From positions 434,001 through 498,000 of the forward strand of contig JASUTR010000141.1 of assembly GCA_035048495.1 (NCBI GenBank): a DNA stretch of 64,000 bases, given 5' to 3'. The position numbers and the translations under genes were made by a program. The stretch is from Euptelea pleiosperma (lineage: Eukaryota > Streptophyta > Magnoliopsida > Ranunculales > Eupteleaceae). The stretch's first letter is position 1, and the number at the start of each line of letters is the position of its first letter. Below are positions 27,501 to 41,765 of the stretch, in pieces. The notes beneath the pieces are model-generated. The model was not told where the DNA came from. It did not search any database and was given only the letters and a program-made list of their open reading frames with translations.

Positions 27501-29538
27501 CTCTTCCATTACTATTGTTTCAACATATTTGAAGTGTTGGAACAAGATTCGGGACTGTCGAAACAAGTTAGCTCCGTCCGTTCGTCAACGTCTCAAATTG
27601 GACTCAGTTTCTGTGTTGCATTCCGAAGCCTATAACTTGTGACTTTTTCGCAACCGGACCTCGTAATTGGACTCAAACTCTTGTATTACTATTATTTCAA
27701 CACATTTGATGTGTTGGAACAAGATTCGAGACGTTCGAAACAAGTTAGCTCCATCCGTGCGTCAACGTCTCAAATTGGACTCAGTTTGTGTGTTACATTC
27801 CGAAGCCTATAACTTGTGACTTTTTCGCAACCGGACCTCATAATTAGACTCAAACTCTTCCATTACTATTGTTTTAACAGATTTGAAGTGTTGGAACAAT
27901 ATTTGGGACAGTCGAAACAAGTTAGCTCCATCCGTGCGTCAACGTCTCAAATTGGACTCAGTTTGTGTGTTACATTCCGAAGCTTATAACTTGTGACTTT
28001 TTCGCAACCGGACCTCGTAATTGGACTCAAACTCTTGTATTACTATTATTTCAACACATTTGATGTGTTGGAACAAGATTCGGGACGGTCGAAACTAGTT
28101 AGCTCCATCCGTGCGTCAACGTCTCAAATTGGACTCAGTTTGTGTGTTACATTCCGAAGCCTATAACTTGTGACTTTTTTGCAATCGGACCTCATAATTA
28201 GACTCATACTCTTCCATTACTATTGTTTCAACATATTTGAAGTGTTGGAACAAGATTCGGGACTGTCGAAACAAGTTAGCTCCGTCCGTTCGTCAACGTC
28301 TCAAATTGGACTCAGTTTCTGTGTTGCATTCCGAAGCCTATAACTTGTGACTTTTTCGCAACCGGACCTCGTGATTGGACTCAAACTCTTCTATAACTAT
28401 TGTTTCAACACATTCGTTGTGTTGGAACAAGATTCGGGACGGTCGAAACAAGTTAGCTCCATCCGTGCGTCAACGTCTCAAATTGGACTCAGTTTGTGTG
28501 TTACATTCCTAAGCCTATAACTTGTGACTTTTTCGCAACCGGACCTCGTAATTGGACTCAAACTTTTCTATTACTATTGTTTCAACAGATTTGAAGTGTT
28601 GGAATAAGATTTGGGACAGTCGAAACAAGTTAGCTCCATCCGTGCATCAACGTCTCAAATTCGACTCAATTTGTGTGTAACATTCTGAAGCATATAACTT
28701 GTGACTTTGTCGCAATCAGACCTCGTAATTTTACTCAAACTCTTCCATTATTATTGTTTCAACACATTTGAAGTATTGGAACATGATTCGGGACAGGCAA
28801 AACAAGTTAGCTCCATCTGTTCGTCAACATCTCAAATTGGACATAGTTTGTGTGTTACATTCCGAAGCCAATAACTTGTGACTTTTTCGAAACCGAACCT
28901 CGTAATTGGACTCAAACTCTTGTATTACTATTATTTCAACACATTTGATGTGTTGGAACAACATTCGGGACAGTCGAAACAAGTTAGCTCCATCCGTTCG
29001 TCATCGTCTCAAATTGGACTCAGTTTGTGTGTTACGTTCCGAACCCTATAACTTGTGACTTTTTCGCAACCGGAGCTCGTAATTGGACTCGAACTCTTCC
29101 ATTACTATTGTTTCATCACATTTGAAGTGGTGGAACAAGATTCGTGACAGTCGAAACAAGTTAGCTCCATCCGTGCGTCAACGTCTCAAATTGGACTCAG
29201 TTTGTGTGTTACATTCCGAACCTATAACTTGAGACCTTTTCGCAACCGGACCTCGTAATTGGACTCAGACTCTTGTATTACAAATAAATCAACACATTTG
29301 ATGTGTTGGAACAAGATTCGGGACAGTCAAAATAAGTTTGCTCCATCCGTTCGTCAACGTCTCAAATTGGACTCAGTTTGTGAGTTACATTCCGAAGCCT
29401 ATAACTTGTGACTTTTTTGCAACCGGACCTCATAATTAGACTCATACTCTTCCATTACTATTGTTTCAACATATTTGAAGTGTTGGAACAAGATTCGGGA
29501 CTGTCGAAACAAGTTAGCTCCGTCCGTTCGTCAACGTC

Positions 29539-29839
29539 TCAAATTCGACTCAATTTGTGTGTAACATTCCGAACCCTATAACTTGTGACTTTGTCGCAAT
29601 CAGACCTCGTAATTTTACTCAAACTCTTCCATTATTATTATTTCCGAAGGCTATAACTTGTGACTTTTTGTCGCATTGTGACTTGTTACATTCCGAAGGC
29701 TATAACTTGTGACTTTTTCGCAACCGGACCTCGTAATTGGACTCAAACTCTTGTATTACTATTATTTCAACACATTTGATGTGTTGGAACAAGATTCGGG
29801 ACGGTCGAAACTAGTTAGCTCCATCCGTTCGTCAACGTC
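29539..29839. repeat. Rearranged satellite segment, copy 4 (reference)
   Basis: Non-modular 301-bp segment. A monomer starting TCAAATTCGACTC runs for about 102 bp (29539-29640) and stops after CATTATTATTA. The sequence then jumps back to monomer position about 29 (TTCCGAAGGCTATAAC), runs to about position 59 with an extra GT (TTTTTGTCGCA), and jumps back again to about position 23 (GTTACATTCCGAAGG at 29685). It then completes a D-type monomer and rejoins register at 29840. Two backward jumps in one place look like replication slippage or unequal recombination that was then copied to seven places. Confidence 0.9.
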
Positions 29840-32800
29840 TCAAATTGGACTCAGTTTGTGAGTTACATTCCGAAGACTATAACTTGTGACTTTTTTGCAA
29901 CCGGACCTCATAATTAGACTCATACTCTTCCATTACTATTGTTTCAACATATTTGAAGTGTTGGAACAAGATTCGGGACAGTCGAAACAAGTTAGCTCCA
30001 TCCGTTCGTCAACGTCTCAAATTGGACTCAATTTCTGTGTTACATTCCGAAGCCTATAACTTGTGACTTTTTCGCAACCGGACCTCATAATTAGACTCAA
30101 ACTCTTCCATTACTATTGTTTTAACAGATTTGAAGTGTTGGAACAATATTTGGGACAGTCGAAACAAGTTAGCTCCATCCGTACGTCAACGTCTCAAATT
30201 AGACTCAGTTTCTGTGTTGCATTCCGAAGCCTATAACTTGTGACTTTTTCGCAACCGGACCTCGTAATTGGACTCAAACTCTTCTATTACTATTGTTTCA
30301 ACACATTTGATGTGTTGGAACAAGATTCGGGACGGTCGAAACAAGTTAGCTCCATCCGTGCGTCAACGTCTCAAATTGGACTCAGTTTGTGTGTTACATT
30401 CCGAAGCCTATAACTTGTGACTTTTTCGCCACCGGAACTCGTAATTGGACTCAAACTCTTGTATTACTATTATTTCAACACATTTGATGTGTTGGAACAA
30501 GATTCGGGACGGTCGAAACTAGTTAGCTCCATCCGTTCGTCAATGTCTCAAATTGGACTCAGTTTGTGAGTTACATTCCGAAGCCTATAACTTGTGACTT
30601 TTTTGCAACCGGACCTCATAATTAGACTCATACTCTTCCATTACAATTGTTTCAACATATTTGAAGTGTTGGAACAAGATTCGGGACAGTCGAAACAAGT
30701 TAGCTCCATCCGTTCGTCAAAGTTTCAAATTGGACTCAGTTTCTGTGTTACATTCTGAAGCCTATAACTTGTGACTTTTTCGCAACCGGACCTCATAATT
30801 AGACTCAAACTCTTCCATTACTATTGTTTCAACAGATTTGAAGTGTGGGAACAATATTTGGGACAGTCGAAACAAGTTAGCTCCATCCGTACGTCAATGT
30901 CTCAAATTGGACTCAGTTTCTGTGTTGCATTCCGAAGTCTATAACTTGTGACTTTTTCGCAACCGGACCTCGTGATTGGACTCAAACTCTTCTATTACTA
31001 TTGTTTCAACACATTTGAAGTGTTGAAACAAGATTCGGGATAGTCAAAATAAGTTAGCTCCATCCGTTCGTCAACGTCTCAAATTGGACTCAGTTTGTGT
31101 GTTACGTTCCTAAGCCTATAACTTGTGACTTTTTCGCAACCGGACCTCGTAATTGGACTCAAACTCTTCTATTACTATTGTTTCAACAGATTTGAAGTGT
31201 TGGAATAATATTTGGGACAGTCGAAACAAGTTAGCTCCATCCGTACGTCAATGTCTCAAATTGGACTCAGTTTCTGTGTTGCATTCCGAAGTCTATAACT
31301 TGTGACTTTTTCGCAACCGGACCTCGTGATTGGACTCAAACTCTTCTATTACTATTGTTTCAACACATTTGAAGTGTTGAAACAAGATTCGGGACAGTCG
31401 AAACAAGTTAGCTCCATCCGTTCGTCAACGTCTCAAATTGGACTCAGTTTGTGAGTTACATTCCGAAGCCTATAACTTGTGACTTTTTTGCAACCGGACC
31501 TCATAATTAGACTCATACTCTTCCATTACTATTGTTTCAACATATTTGAAGTGTTGGAACAAGATTCGGGACAGTCGAAACAAGTTAGCTCCATCCGTTC
31601 GTCAACGTCTCAAATTGGACTCAATTTCTGTGTTACATTCCGAAGCCTATAACTTGTGACTTTTTCGCAACCGGACCTCATAATTAGACTCAAACTCTTC
31701 CATTACTATTGTTTTAACAGATTTGAAGTGTTGGAACAATATTTGGGACAGTCGAAACAAGTTAGCTCCATCCGTACGTCAACGTCTCGAATTAGACTCA
31801 GTTTCTGTGTTGCATTCCGAAGCCTATAACTTGTGACTTTTTCGCAACCGGACCTCGTAATTGGACTCAAACTCTTCTATTACTATTGTTTCAACACATT
31901 TGATGTGTTGGAACAAGATTCGGGACGGTCGAAACAAGTTAGCTCCATCCGTGCGTCAACGTCTCAAATTGGACTCAGTTTGTGTGTTACATTCCGAAGC
32001 CTATAACTTGTGACTTTTTCGCAACCGGACCTCATAATTAGACTCAAACTCTTCCATTACTATTGTTTTAACAGATTTGAAGTGTTGGAACAATATTTGG
32101 GACAGTCGAAACAAGTTAGCTCCATCCGTACGTCAACGTCTCAAATTAGACTCAGTTTCTGTGTTGCATTCCGAAGCCTATAACTTGTGACTTTTTCGCA
32201 ACCGGACCTCGTGATTGGACTCAAACTCTTCTATAACTATTGTTTCAACACATTCGTTGTGTTGGAACAAGATTCGGGACGGTCGAAACAAGTTAGCTCC
32301 ATCCGTGCGTCAACGTCTCAAATTGGACTCAGTTTGTGTGTTACATTCCTAAGCCTATAACTTGTGACTTTTTCGCAACCGGACCTCGTAATTGGACTCA
32401 AACTCTTCTATTACTAATGTTTCAACAGATTTGAAGTGTTGGAATAAGATTTGGGACAGTCGAAACAAGTTAGCTCCATCCGTGCATCAACGTCTCAAAT
32501 TCGACTCAATTTGTGTGTAACATTCTGAAGCATATAACTTGTGACTTTGTCGCAATCAGACCTCGTAATTTTACTCAAACTCTTCCATTATTATTGTTTC
32601 AACACATTTGAAGTATTGGAACATGATTCGGGACAGGCAAAACAAGTTAGCTCCATCTGTTCGTCAACATCTCAAATTGGACATAGTTTGTGTGTTACAT
32701 TCCGAAGCCAATAACTTGTGACTTTTTCGAAACCGAACCTCGTAATTGGACTCAAACTCTTGTATTACTATTATTTCAACACATTTGATGTGTTGGAACA

Positions 32801-35800
32801 ACATTCGGGACGGTCGAAACAAGTTAGCTCCATCCGTTCGTCATCGTCTCAAATTGGACTCAGTTTGTGTGTTACGTTCCGAACCCTATAACTTGTGACT
32901 TTTTCGCAACCGGAGCTCGTAATTGGACTCGAACTCTTCCATTACTATTGTTTCATCACATTTGAAGTGGTGGAACAAGATTCGTGACAGTCGAAACAAG
33001 TTAGCTCCATCCGTGCGTCAACGTCTCAAATTGGACTCAGTTTGTGTGTTACATTCCGAACCTATAACTTGAGACCTTTTCGCAACCGGACCTCGTAATT
33101 GGACTCAGACTCTTGTATTACAAATAAATCAACACATTTGATGTGTTGGAACAAGATTCGGGACAGTCAAAATAAGTTTGCTCCATCCGTTCGTCAACGT
33201 CTCAAATTGGACTCAGTTTGTGAGTTACATTCCGAAGCCTATAACTTGTGACTTTTTTGCAACCGGACCTCATAATTAGACTCATACTCTTCCATTACTA
33301 TTGTTTCAACATATTTGAAGTGTTGGAACAAGATTCGGGACAGTCGAAACAAGTTAGCTCCATCCGTTCGTCAACGTCTCAAATTGGACTCAATTTCTGT
33401 GTTACATTCCGAAGCCTATAACTTGTGACTTTTTCGCAACCGGACCTCATAATTAGACTCAAACTCTTCCATTACTATTGTTTTAACAGATTTGAAGTGT
33501 TGGAACAATATTTGGGACAGTCGAAACAAGTTAGCTCCATCCGTACGTCAACGTCTCAAATTAGACTCAGTTTCTGTGTTGCATTCCGAAGCCTATAACT
33601 TGTGACTTTTTCGCAACCGGACCTCGTAATTGGACTCAAACTCTTCTATTACTATTGTTTCAACACATTTGATGTGTTGGAACAAGATTCGGGACGGTCG
33701 AAACAAGTTAGCTCCATCCGTGCGTCAACGTCTCAAATTGGACTCAGTTTGTGTGTTACATTCCGAAGCCTATAACTTGTGACTTTTTCGCAACCGGACC
33801 TCATAATTAGACTCAAACTCTTCCATTACTATTGTTTTAACAGATTTGAAGTGTTGGAACAATATTTGGGACAGTCGAAACAAGTTAGCTCCATCCGTTC
33901 GTCAACGTCTCAAATTGGACTCAGTTTGTGAGTTACATTCCGAAGCCTATAACTTGTGACTTTTTTGCAACCGGACCTCATAATTAGACTCATACTCTTC
34001 CATTACAATTGTTTCAACATATTTGAAGTGTTGGAACAAGATTCGGGACAGTCGAAACAAGTTAGCTCCATCCGTTCGTCAAAGTCTCAAATTGGACTCA
34101 GTTTCTGTGTTACATTCTGAAGCCTATAACTTGTGACTTTTTCGCAACCGGACCTCATAATTAGACTCATACTCTTCCATTACTATTGTTTCAACATATT
34201 TGAAGTGTTGGAACAAGATTCGGGACTGTCGAAACAAGTTAGCTCCGTCCGTTCGTCAACGTCTCAAATTGGACTCAGTTTCTGTGTTGCATTCCGAAGC
34301 CTATAACTTGTGACTTTTTCGCAACCGGACCTCGTGATTGGACTCAAACTCTTCTATAACTATTGTTTCAACACATTCGTTGTGTTGGAACAAGATTCGG
34401 GACGGTCGAAACAAGTTAGCTCCATCCGTGCGTCAACGTCTCAAATTGGACTCAGTTTGTGTGTTACATTCCTAAGCCTATAACTTGTGACTTTTTCGCA
34501 ACCGGACCTCGTAATTGGACTCAAACTCTTCTATTACTATTGTTTCAACAGATTTGAAGTGTTGGAATAAGATTTGGGACAGTCGAAACAAGTTAGCTCC
34601 ATCCGTGCATCAACGTCTCAAATTCGATTCAATTTGTGTGTAACATTCTGAAGCATATAACTTGTGACTTTGTCGCAATCAGACCTCGTAATTTTACTCA
34701 AACTCTTCCATTATTATTGTTTCAACACATTTGAAGTATTGGAACATGATTCGGGACAGGCAAAACAAGTTAGCTCCATCTGTTCGTCAACGTCTCAAAT
34801 TGGACTCAGTTTGTGTGTTACATTCCGAAGCTTATAACTTGTGACTTTTTCGCAACCGGACCTCGTAATTGGACTCAAACTCTTGTATTACTATTATTTC
34901 AACACATTTGATGTGTTGGAACAAGATTCGGGACGGTCGAAACTAGTTAGCTCCATCCGTTCGTCAACGTCTCAAATTGGACTCAGTTTGTGTATTACAT
35001 TCCGAAGCCTATAACTTGTGACTTTTTTGCAATCGGACCTCATAATTAGACTCATACTCTTCCATTACTATTGTTTCAACATATTTGAAGTGTTGGAAAA
35101 AGATTCGGGACTGTCGAAACAAGTTAGCTCCATCCGTTCGTTAACGTCTCAAATTGGACTCAGTTTCTGTGTTGCATTCCGAAGCCTATAACTTGTGACT
35201 TTTTCGCAACCGGACCTCGTGATTGGACTCAAACTCTTCTATAACTATTGTTTCAACACATTCGTTGTGTTGGAACAAGATTCGGGACGGTCGAAACAAG
35301 TTAGCTCCATCCGTGCGTCAACGTCTCAAATTGGACTCAGTTTGTGTGTTACATTCCTAAGCCTATAACTTGTGACTTTTTCGCAACCGGACCTCGTAAT
35401 TGGACTCAAACTCTTCTATTACTATTGTTTCAACAGATTTGAAGTGTTGGAATAAGATTTGGGACAGTCGAAACAAGTTAGCTCCATCCGTGCATCAACG
35501 TCTCAAATTCGACTCAATTTGTGTGTAACATTCTGAAGCATATAACTTGTGACTTTGTCGCAATCAGACCTCGTAATTTTACTCAAACTCTTCCATTATT
35601 ATTGTTTCAACACATTTGAAGTATTGGAACATGATTCGGGACAGGCAAAACAAGTTAGCTCCATCCGTTCGTCAAAGTCTCAAATTGGACTCAGTTTCTG
35701 TGTTACATTCTGAAGCCTATAACTTGTGACTTTTTCGCAACCGGACCTCATAATTAGACTCAAACTCTTCCATTACTATTGTTTTAACAGATTTGAAGTG

Positions 35801-37749
35801 TTGGAACAATATTTGGGACAGTCGAAACAAGTTAGCTCCATCCGTGCGTCAACGTCTCAAATTGGACTCAGTTTGTGTGTTACATTCCGAAGCTTATAAC
35901 TTGTGACTTTTTCGCAACCGGACCTCGTAATTAGACTCAAACTCTTGTATTACTATTATTTCAACACATTTGATGTGTTGGAACAACATTCGGGACGGTC
36001 GAAACAAGTTAGCTCCATCCGTTCGTCATCGTCTCAAATTGGACTCAGTTTGTGTGTTACGTTCCGAACCCTATAACTTGTGACTTTTTCGCAACCGGAG
36101 CTCGTAATTGGACTCGAACTCTTCCATTACTATTGTTTCATCACATTTGAAGTGGTGGAACAAGATTCGTGACAGTCGAAACAAGTTAGCTCCATCCGTG
36201 CGTCAACGTCTCAAATTGGACTCAGTTTGTGTGTTACATTCCGAACCTATAACTTGAGACTTTTTCGCAACCGGACCTCGTAATTGGACTCAGACTCTTG
36301 TATTACAAATAAATCAACACATTTGATGTGTTGGAACAAGATTCGGGACAGTCAAAATAAGTTTGCTCCATCCGTTCGTCAACGTCTCAAATTGGACTCA
36401 GTTTGTGAGTTACATTCCGAAGCCTATAACTTGTGACTTTTTTGCAACCGGACCTCATAATTAGACTCATACTCTTCCATTACTATTGTTTCAACATATT
36501 TGAAGTGTTGGAACAAGATTCGGGACAGTCGAAACAAGTTAGCTCCATCCGTTCGTCAACGTCTCAAATTGGACTCAATTTCTGTGTTACATTCCGAAGC
36601 CTATAACTTGTGACTTTTTCGCAACCGGACCTCATAATTAGACTCAAACTCTTCCATTACTATTGTTTCAACATATTTGAAGTGTTGGAACAAGATTCGG
36701 GACTGTCGAAACAAGTTAGCTCCGTCCGTTCGTCAACGTCTCAAATTGGACTCAGTTTCTGTGTTGCATTCCGAAGCCTATAACTTGTGACTTTTTCGCA
36801 ACCGGACCTCGTAATTGGACTCAAACTCTTGTATTACTATTATTTCAACACATTTGATGTGTTGGAACAAGATTCGAGACGTTCGAAACAAGTTAGCTCC
36901 ATCCGTGCGTCAACGTCTCAAATTGGACTCAGTTTGTGTGTTACATTCCGAAGCCTATAACTTGTGACTTTTTCGCAACCGGACCTCATAATTAGACTCA
37001 AACTCTTCCATTACTATTGTTTTAACAGATTTGAAGTGTTGGAACAATATTTGGGACAGTCGAAACAAGTTAGCTCCATCCGTGCGTCAACGTCTCAAAT
37101 TGGACTCAGTTTGTGTGTTACATTCCGAAGCTTATAACTTGTGACTTTTTCGCAACCGGACCTCGTAATTGGACTCAAACTCTTGTATTACTATTATTTC
37201 AACACATTTGATGTGTTGGAACAAGATTCGGGACGGTCGAAACTAGTTAGCTCCATCCGTGCGTCAACGTCTCAAATTGGACTCAGTTTGTGTGTTACAT
37301 TCCGAAGCCTATAACTTGTGACTTTTTTGCAATCGGACCTCATAATTAGACTCATACTCTTCCATTACTATTGTTTCAACATATTTGAAGTGTTGGAACA
37401 AGATTCGGGACTGTCGAAACAAGTTAGCTCCGTCCGTTCGTCAACGTCTCAAATTCGACTCAATTTGTGTGTAACATTCCGAACCCTATAACTTGTGACT
37501 TTGTCGCAATCAGACCTCGTAATTTTACTCAAACTCTTCCATTATTATTATTTCCGAAGGCTATAACTTGTGACTTTTTGTCGCATTGTGACTTGTTACA
37601 TTCCGAAGGCTATAACTTGTGACTTTTTCGCAACCGGACCTCGTAATTGGACTCAAACTCTTGTATTACTATTATTTCAACACATTTGATGTGTTGGAAC
37701 AAGATTCGGGACGGTCGAAACTAGTTAGCTCCATCCGTTCGTCAACGTC
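29840..37749. repeat. Super-repeat copy II, 7.9-kb block
   Basis: Clean copy of the 7.9-kb block. Its first 4.07 kb has the same A-type offsets as the 9.0-kb block (0, 708, 1590, 3359, 4066). It then runs about 14 monomers to the next GTTTGTGAG near 36378, and carries the diagnostic GTTTGTGTATT monomer at 34987. It ends with a rearranged segment at 37449-37749. The shared first half suggests the 9.0- and 7.9-kb blocks derive from one ancestor. Confidence 0.86.
37449..37749. repeat. Rearranged satellite segment, copy 5
   Basis: Same junctions as at 29539-29839, with the jump at 37551. Confidence 0.88.
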
Positions 37750-40700
37750 TCAAATTGGACTCAGTTTGTGAGTTACATTCCGAAGCCTATAACTTGTGAC
37801 TTTTTTGCAACCGGACCTCATAATTAGACTCATACTCTTCCATTACTATTGTTTCAACATATTTGAAGTGTTGGAACAAGATTCGGGACAGTCGAAACAA
37901 GTTAGCTCCATCCGTTCGTCAACGTCTCAAATTGGACTCAATTTCTGTGTTACATTCCGAAGCCTATAACTTGTGACTTTTTCGCAACCGGACCTCATAA
38001 TTAGACTCAAACTCTTCCATTACTATTGTTTTAACAGATTTGAAGTGTTGGAACAATATTTGGGACAGTCGAAACAAGTTAGCTCCATCCGTACGTCAAC
38101 GTCTCAAATTAGACTCAGTTTCTGTGTTGCATTCCGAAGCCTATAACTTGTGACTTTTTCGCAACCGGACCTCGTAATTGGACTCAAACTCTTCTATTAC
38201 TATTGTTTCAACACATTTGATGTGTTGGAACAAGATTCGGGACGGTCGAAACAAGTTAGCTCCATCCGTGCGTCAACGTCTCAAATTGGACTCAGTTTGT
38301 GTGTTACATTCCGAAGCCTATAACTTGTGACTTTTTCGCCACCGGAACTCGTAATTGGACTCAAACTCTTGTATTACTATTATTTCAACACATTTGATGT
38401 GTTGGAACAAGATTCGGGACGGTCGAAACTAGTTAGCTCCATCCGTTCGTCAATGTCTCAAATTGGACTCAGTTTGTGAGTTACATTCCGAAGCCTATAA
38501 CTTGTGACTTTTTTGCAACCGGACCTCATAATTAGACTCATACTCTTCCATTACAATTGTTTCAACATATTTGAAGTGTTGGAACAAGATTCGGGACAGT
38601 CGAAACAAGTTAGCTCCATCCGTTCGTCAAAGTTTCAAATTGGACTCAGTTTCTGTGTTACATTCTGAAGCCTATAACTTGTGACTTTTTCGCAACCGGA
38701 CCTCATAATTAGACTCAAACTCTTCCATTACTATTGTTTCAACAGATTTGAAGTGTGGGAACAATATTTGGGACAGTCGAAACAAGTTAGCTCCATCCGT
38801 ACGTCAATGTCTCAAATTGGACTCAGTTTCTGTGTTGCATTCCGAAGTCTATAACTTGTGACTTTTTCGCAACCGGACCTCGTGATTGGACTCAAACTCT
38901 TCTATTACTATTGTTTCAACACATTTGAAGTGTTGAAACAAGATTCGGGATAGTCAAAATAAGTTAGCTCCATCCGTTCGTCAACGTCTCAAATTGGACT
39001 CAGTTTGTGTGTTACGTTCCTAAGCCTATAACTTGTGACTTTTTCGCAACCGGACCTCGTAATTGGACTCAAACTCTTCTATTACTATTGTTTCAACAGA
39101 TTTGAAGTGTTGGAATAAGATTTGGGACAGTCGAAACAAGTTAGCTCCATCCGTGCATCAACGTCTCAAATTCGACTCAATTTGTGTGTAACATTCTGAA
39201 GCATATAACTTGTGACTTTGTCGCAATCAGACCTCGTAATTTTACTCAAACTCTTCCATTATTATTGTTTCAACACATTTGATGTATTGGAACATGATTC
39301 GGGACAGGCAAAACAAGTTAGCTCCATCTGTTCGTCAACATCTCAAATTGGACATAGTTTGTGTGTTACATTCCGAAGCCAATAACTTGTGACTTTTTCG
39401 AAACCGAACCTCATAATTGGACTCAAACTCTTGTATTACTATTATTTCAACACATTTGATGTGTTGGAACAACATTCGGGACGGTCGAAACAAGTTAGCT
39501 CCATCCGTTCGTCATCGTCTCAAATTGGACTCAGTTTGTGTGTTACGTTCCGAACCCTATAACTTGTGACTTTTTCGCAACCGGAGCTCGTAATTGGACT
39601 CGAACTCTTCCATTACTATTGTTTCATCACATTTGAAGTGGTGGAACAAGATTCGTGACAGTCGAAACAAGTTAGCTCCATCCGTGCGTCAACGTCTCAA
39701 ATTGGACTCAGTTTGTGTGTTACATTCCGAACCTATAACTTGAGACCTTTTCGCAACCGGACCTCGTAATTGGACTCAGACTCTTGTATTACAAATAAAT
39801 CAACACATTTGATGTGTTGGAACAAGATTCGGGACAGTCAAAATAAGTTTGCTCCATCCGTTCGTCAACGTCTCAAATTGGACTCAGTTTGTGAGTTACA
39901 TTCCGAAGCCTATAACTTGTGACTTTTTTGCAACCGGACCTCATAATTAGACTCATACTCTTCCATTACTATTGTTTCAACATATTTGAAGTGTTGGAAC
40001 AAGATTCGGGACAGTCGAAACAAGTTAGCTCCATCCGTTCGTCAACGTCTCAAATTGGACTCAATTTCTGTGTTACATTCCGAAGCCTATAACTTGTGAC
40101 TTTTTCGCAACCGGACCTCATAATTAGACTCAAACTCTTCCATTACTATTGTTTCAACATATTTGAAGTGTTGGAACAAGATTCGGGACTGTCGAAACAA
40201 GTTAGCTCCGTCCGTTCGTCAACGTCTCAAATTGGACTCAGTTTCTGTGTTGCATTCCGAAGCCTATAACTTGTGACTTTTTCGCAACCGGACCTCGTGA
40301 TTGGACTCAAACTCTTCTATAACTATTGTTTCAACACATTCGTTGTGTTGGAACAAGATTCGGGACGGTCGAAACAAGTTAGCTCCATCCGTGCGTCAAC
40401 GTCTCAAATTGGACTCAGTTTGTGTGTTACATTCCTAAGCCTATAACTTGTGACTTTTTCGCAACCGGACCTCGTAATTGGACTCAAACTTTTCTATTAC
40501 TATTGTTTCAACAGATTTGAAGTGTTGGAATAAGATTTGGGACAGTCGAAACAAGTTAGCTCCATCCGTGCATCAACGTCTCAAATTCGACTCAATTTGT
40601 GTGTAACATTCTGAAGCATATAACTTGTGACTTTGTCGCAATCAGACCTCGTAATTTTACTCAAACTCTTCCATTATTATTGTTTCAACACATTTGAAGT

Positions 40701-41765
40701 ATTGGAACATGATTCGGGACAGGCAAAACAAGTTAGCTCCATCTGTTCGTCAACATCTCAAATTGGACATAGTTTGTGTGTTACATTCCGAAGCCAATAA
40801 CTTGTGACTTTTTCGAAACCGAACCTCGTAATTGGACTCAAACTCTTGTATTACTATTATTTCAACACATTTGATGTGTTGGAACAACATTCGGGACAGT
40901 CGAAACAAGTTAGCTCCATCCGTTCGTCATCGTCTCAAATTGGACTCAGTTTGTGTGTTACGTTCCGAACCCTATAACTTGTGACTTTTTCGCAACCGGA
41001 GCTCGTAATTGGACTCGAACTCTTCCATTACTATTGTTTCATCACATTTGAAGTGGTGGAACAAGATTCGTGACAGTCGAAACAAGTTAGCTCCATCCGT
41101 GCGTCAACGTCTCAAATTGGACTCAGTTTGTGTGTTACATTCCGAACCTATAACTTGAGACCTTTTCGCAACCGGACCTCGTAATTGGACTCAGACTCTT
41201 GTATTACAAATAAATCAACACATTTGATGTGTTGGAACAAGATTCGGGACAGTCAAAATAAGTTTGCTCCATCCGTTCGTCAACGTCTCAAATTGGACTC
41301 AGTTTGTGAGTTACATTCCGAAGCCTATAACTTGTGACTTTTTTGCAACCGGACCTCATAATTAGACTCATACTCTTCCATTACTATTGTTTCAACATAT
41401 TTGAAGTGTTGGAACAAGATTCGGGACTGTCGAAACAAGTTAGCTCCGTCCGTTCGTCAACGTCTCAAATTCGACTCAATTTGTGTGTAACATTCCGAAC
41501 CCTATAACTTGTGACTTTGTCGCAATCAGACCTCGTAATTTTACTCAAACTCTTCCATTATTATTATTTCCGAAGGCTATAACTTGTGACTTTTTGTCGC
41601 ATTGTGACTTGTTACATTCCGAAGGCTATAACTTGTGACTTTTTCGCAACCGGACCTCGTAATTGGACTCAAACTCTTGTATTACTATTATTTCAACACA
41701 TTTGATGTGTTGGAACAAGATTCGGGACGGTCGAAACTAGTTAGCTCCATCCGTTCGTCAACGTC
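37750..41765. repeat. Super-repeat copy II, 4.0-kb block
   Basis: Clean copy of the 4.0-kb block, beginning with four A-B-C-D monomers (37750 to about 38457) that are missing from the start of the equivalent block at 16855. The private GATGTATTGG variant sits near 39281. It ends with a rearranged segment at 41465-41765. Confidence 0.85.
41465..41765. repeat. Rearranged satellite segment, copy 6
   Basis: Same junctions as at 29539-29839, with the jump at 41567. Closes the second 20.9-kb super-repeat copy. Confidence 0.88.

Larger units (their letters stand above)
20872..29839. repeat. Super-repeat copy II, 9.0-kb block
   Basis: Clean copy of the 9.0-kb block, ending with a rearranged segment at 29539-29839. 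A-type monomers start at 20872, 21580, 22462, 24232, 24939, 25647, 27239 and 29362. Spacings are close to whole multiples of 177 bp (4, 5, 10, 4, 4, 9 and 12 monomers). It opens with the clearest A-B-C-D tetramer. This is the best reference for the noisy block at 1-8973. Confidence 0.88.
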
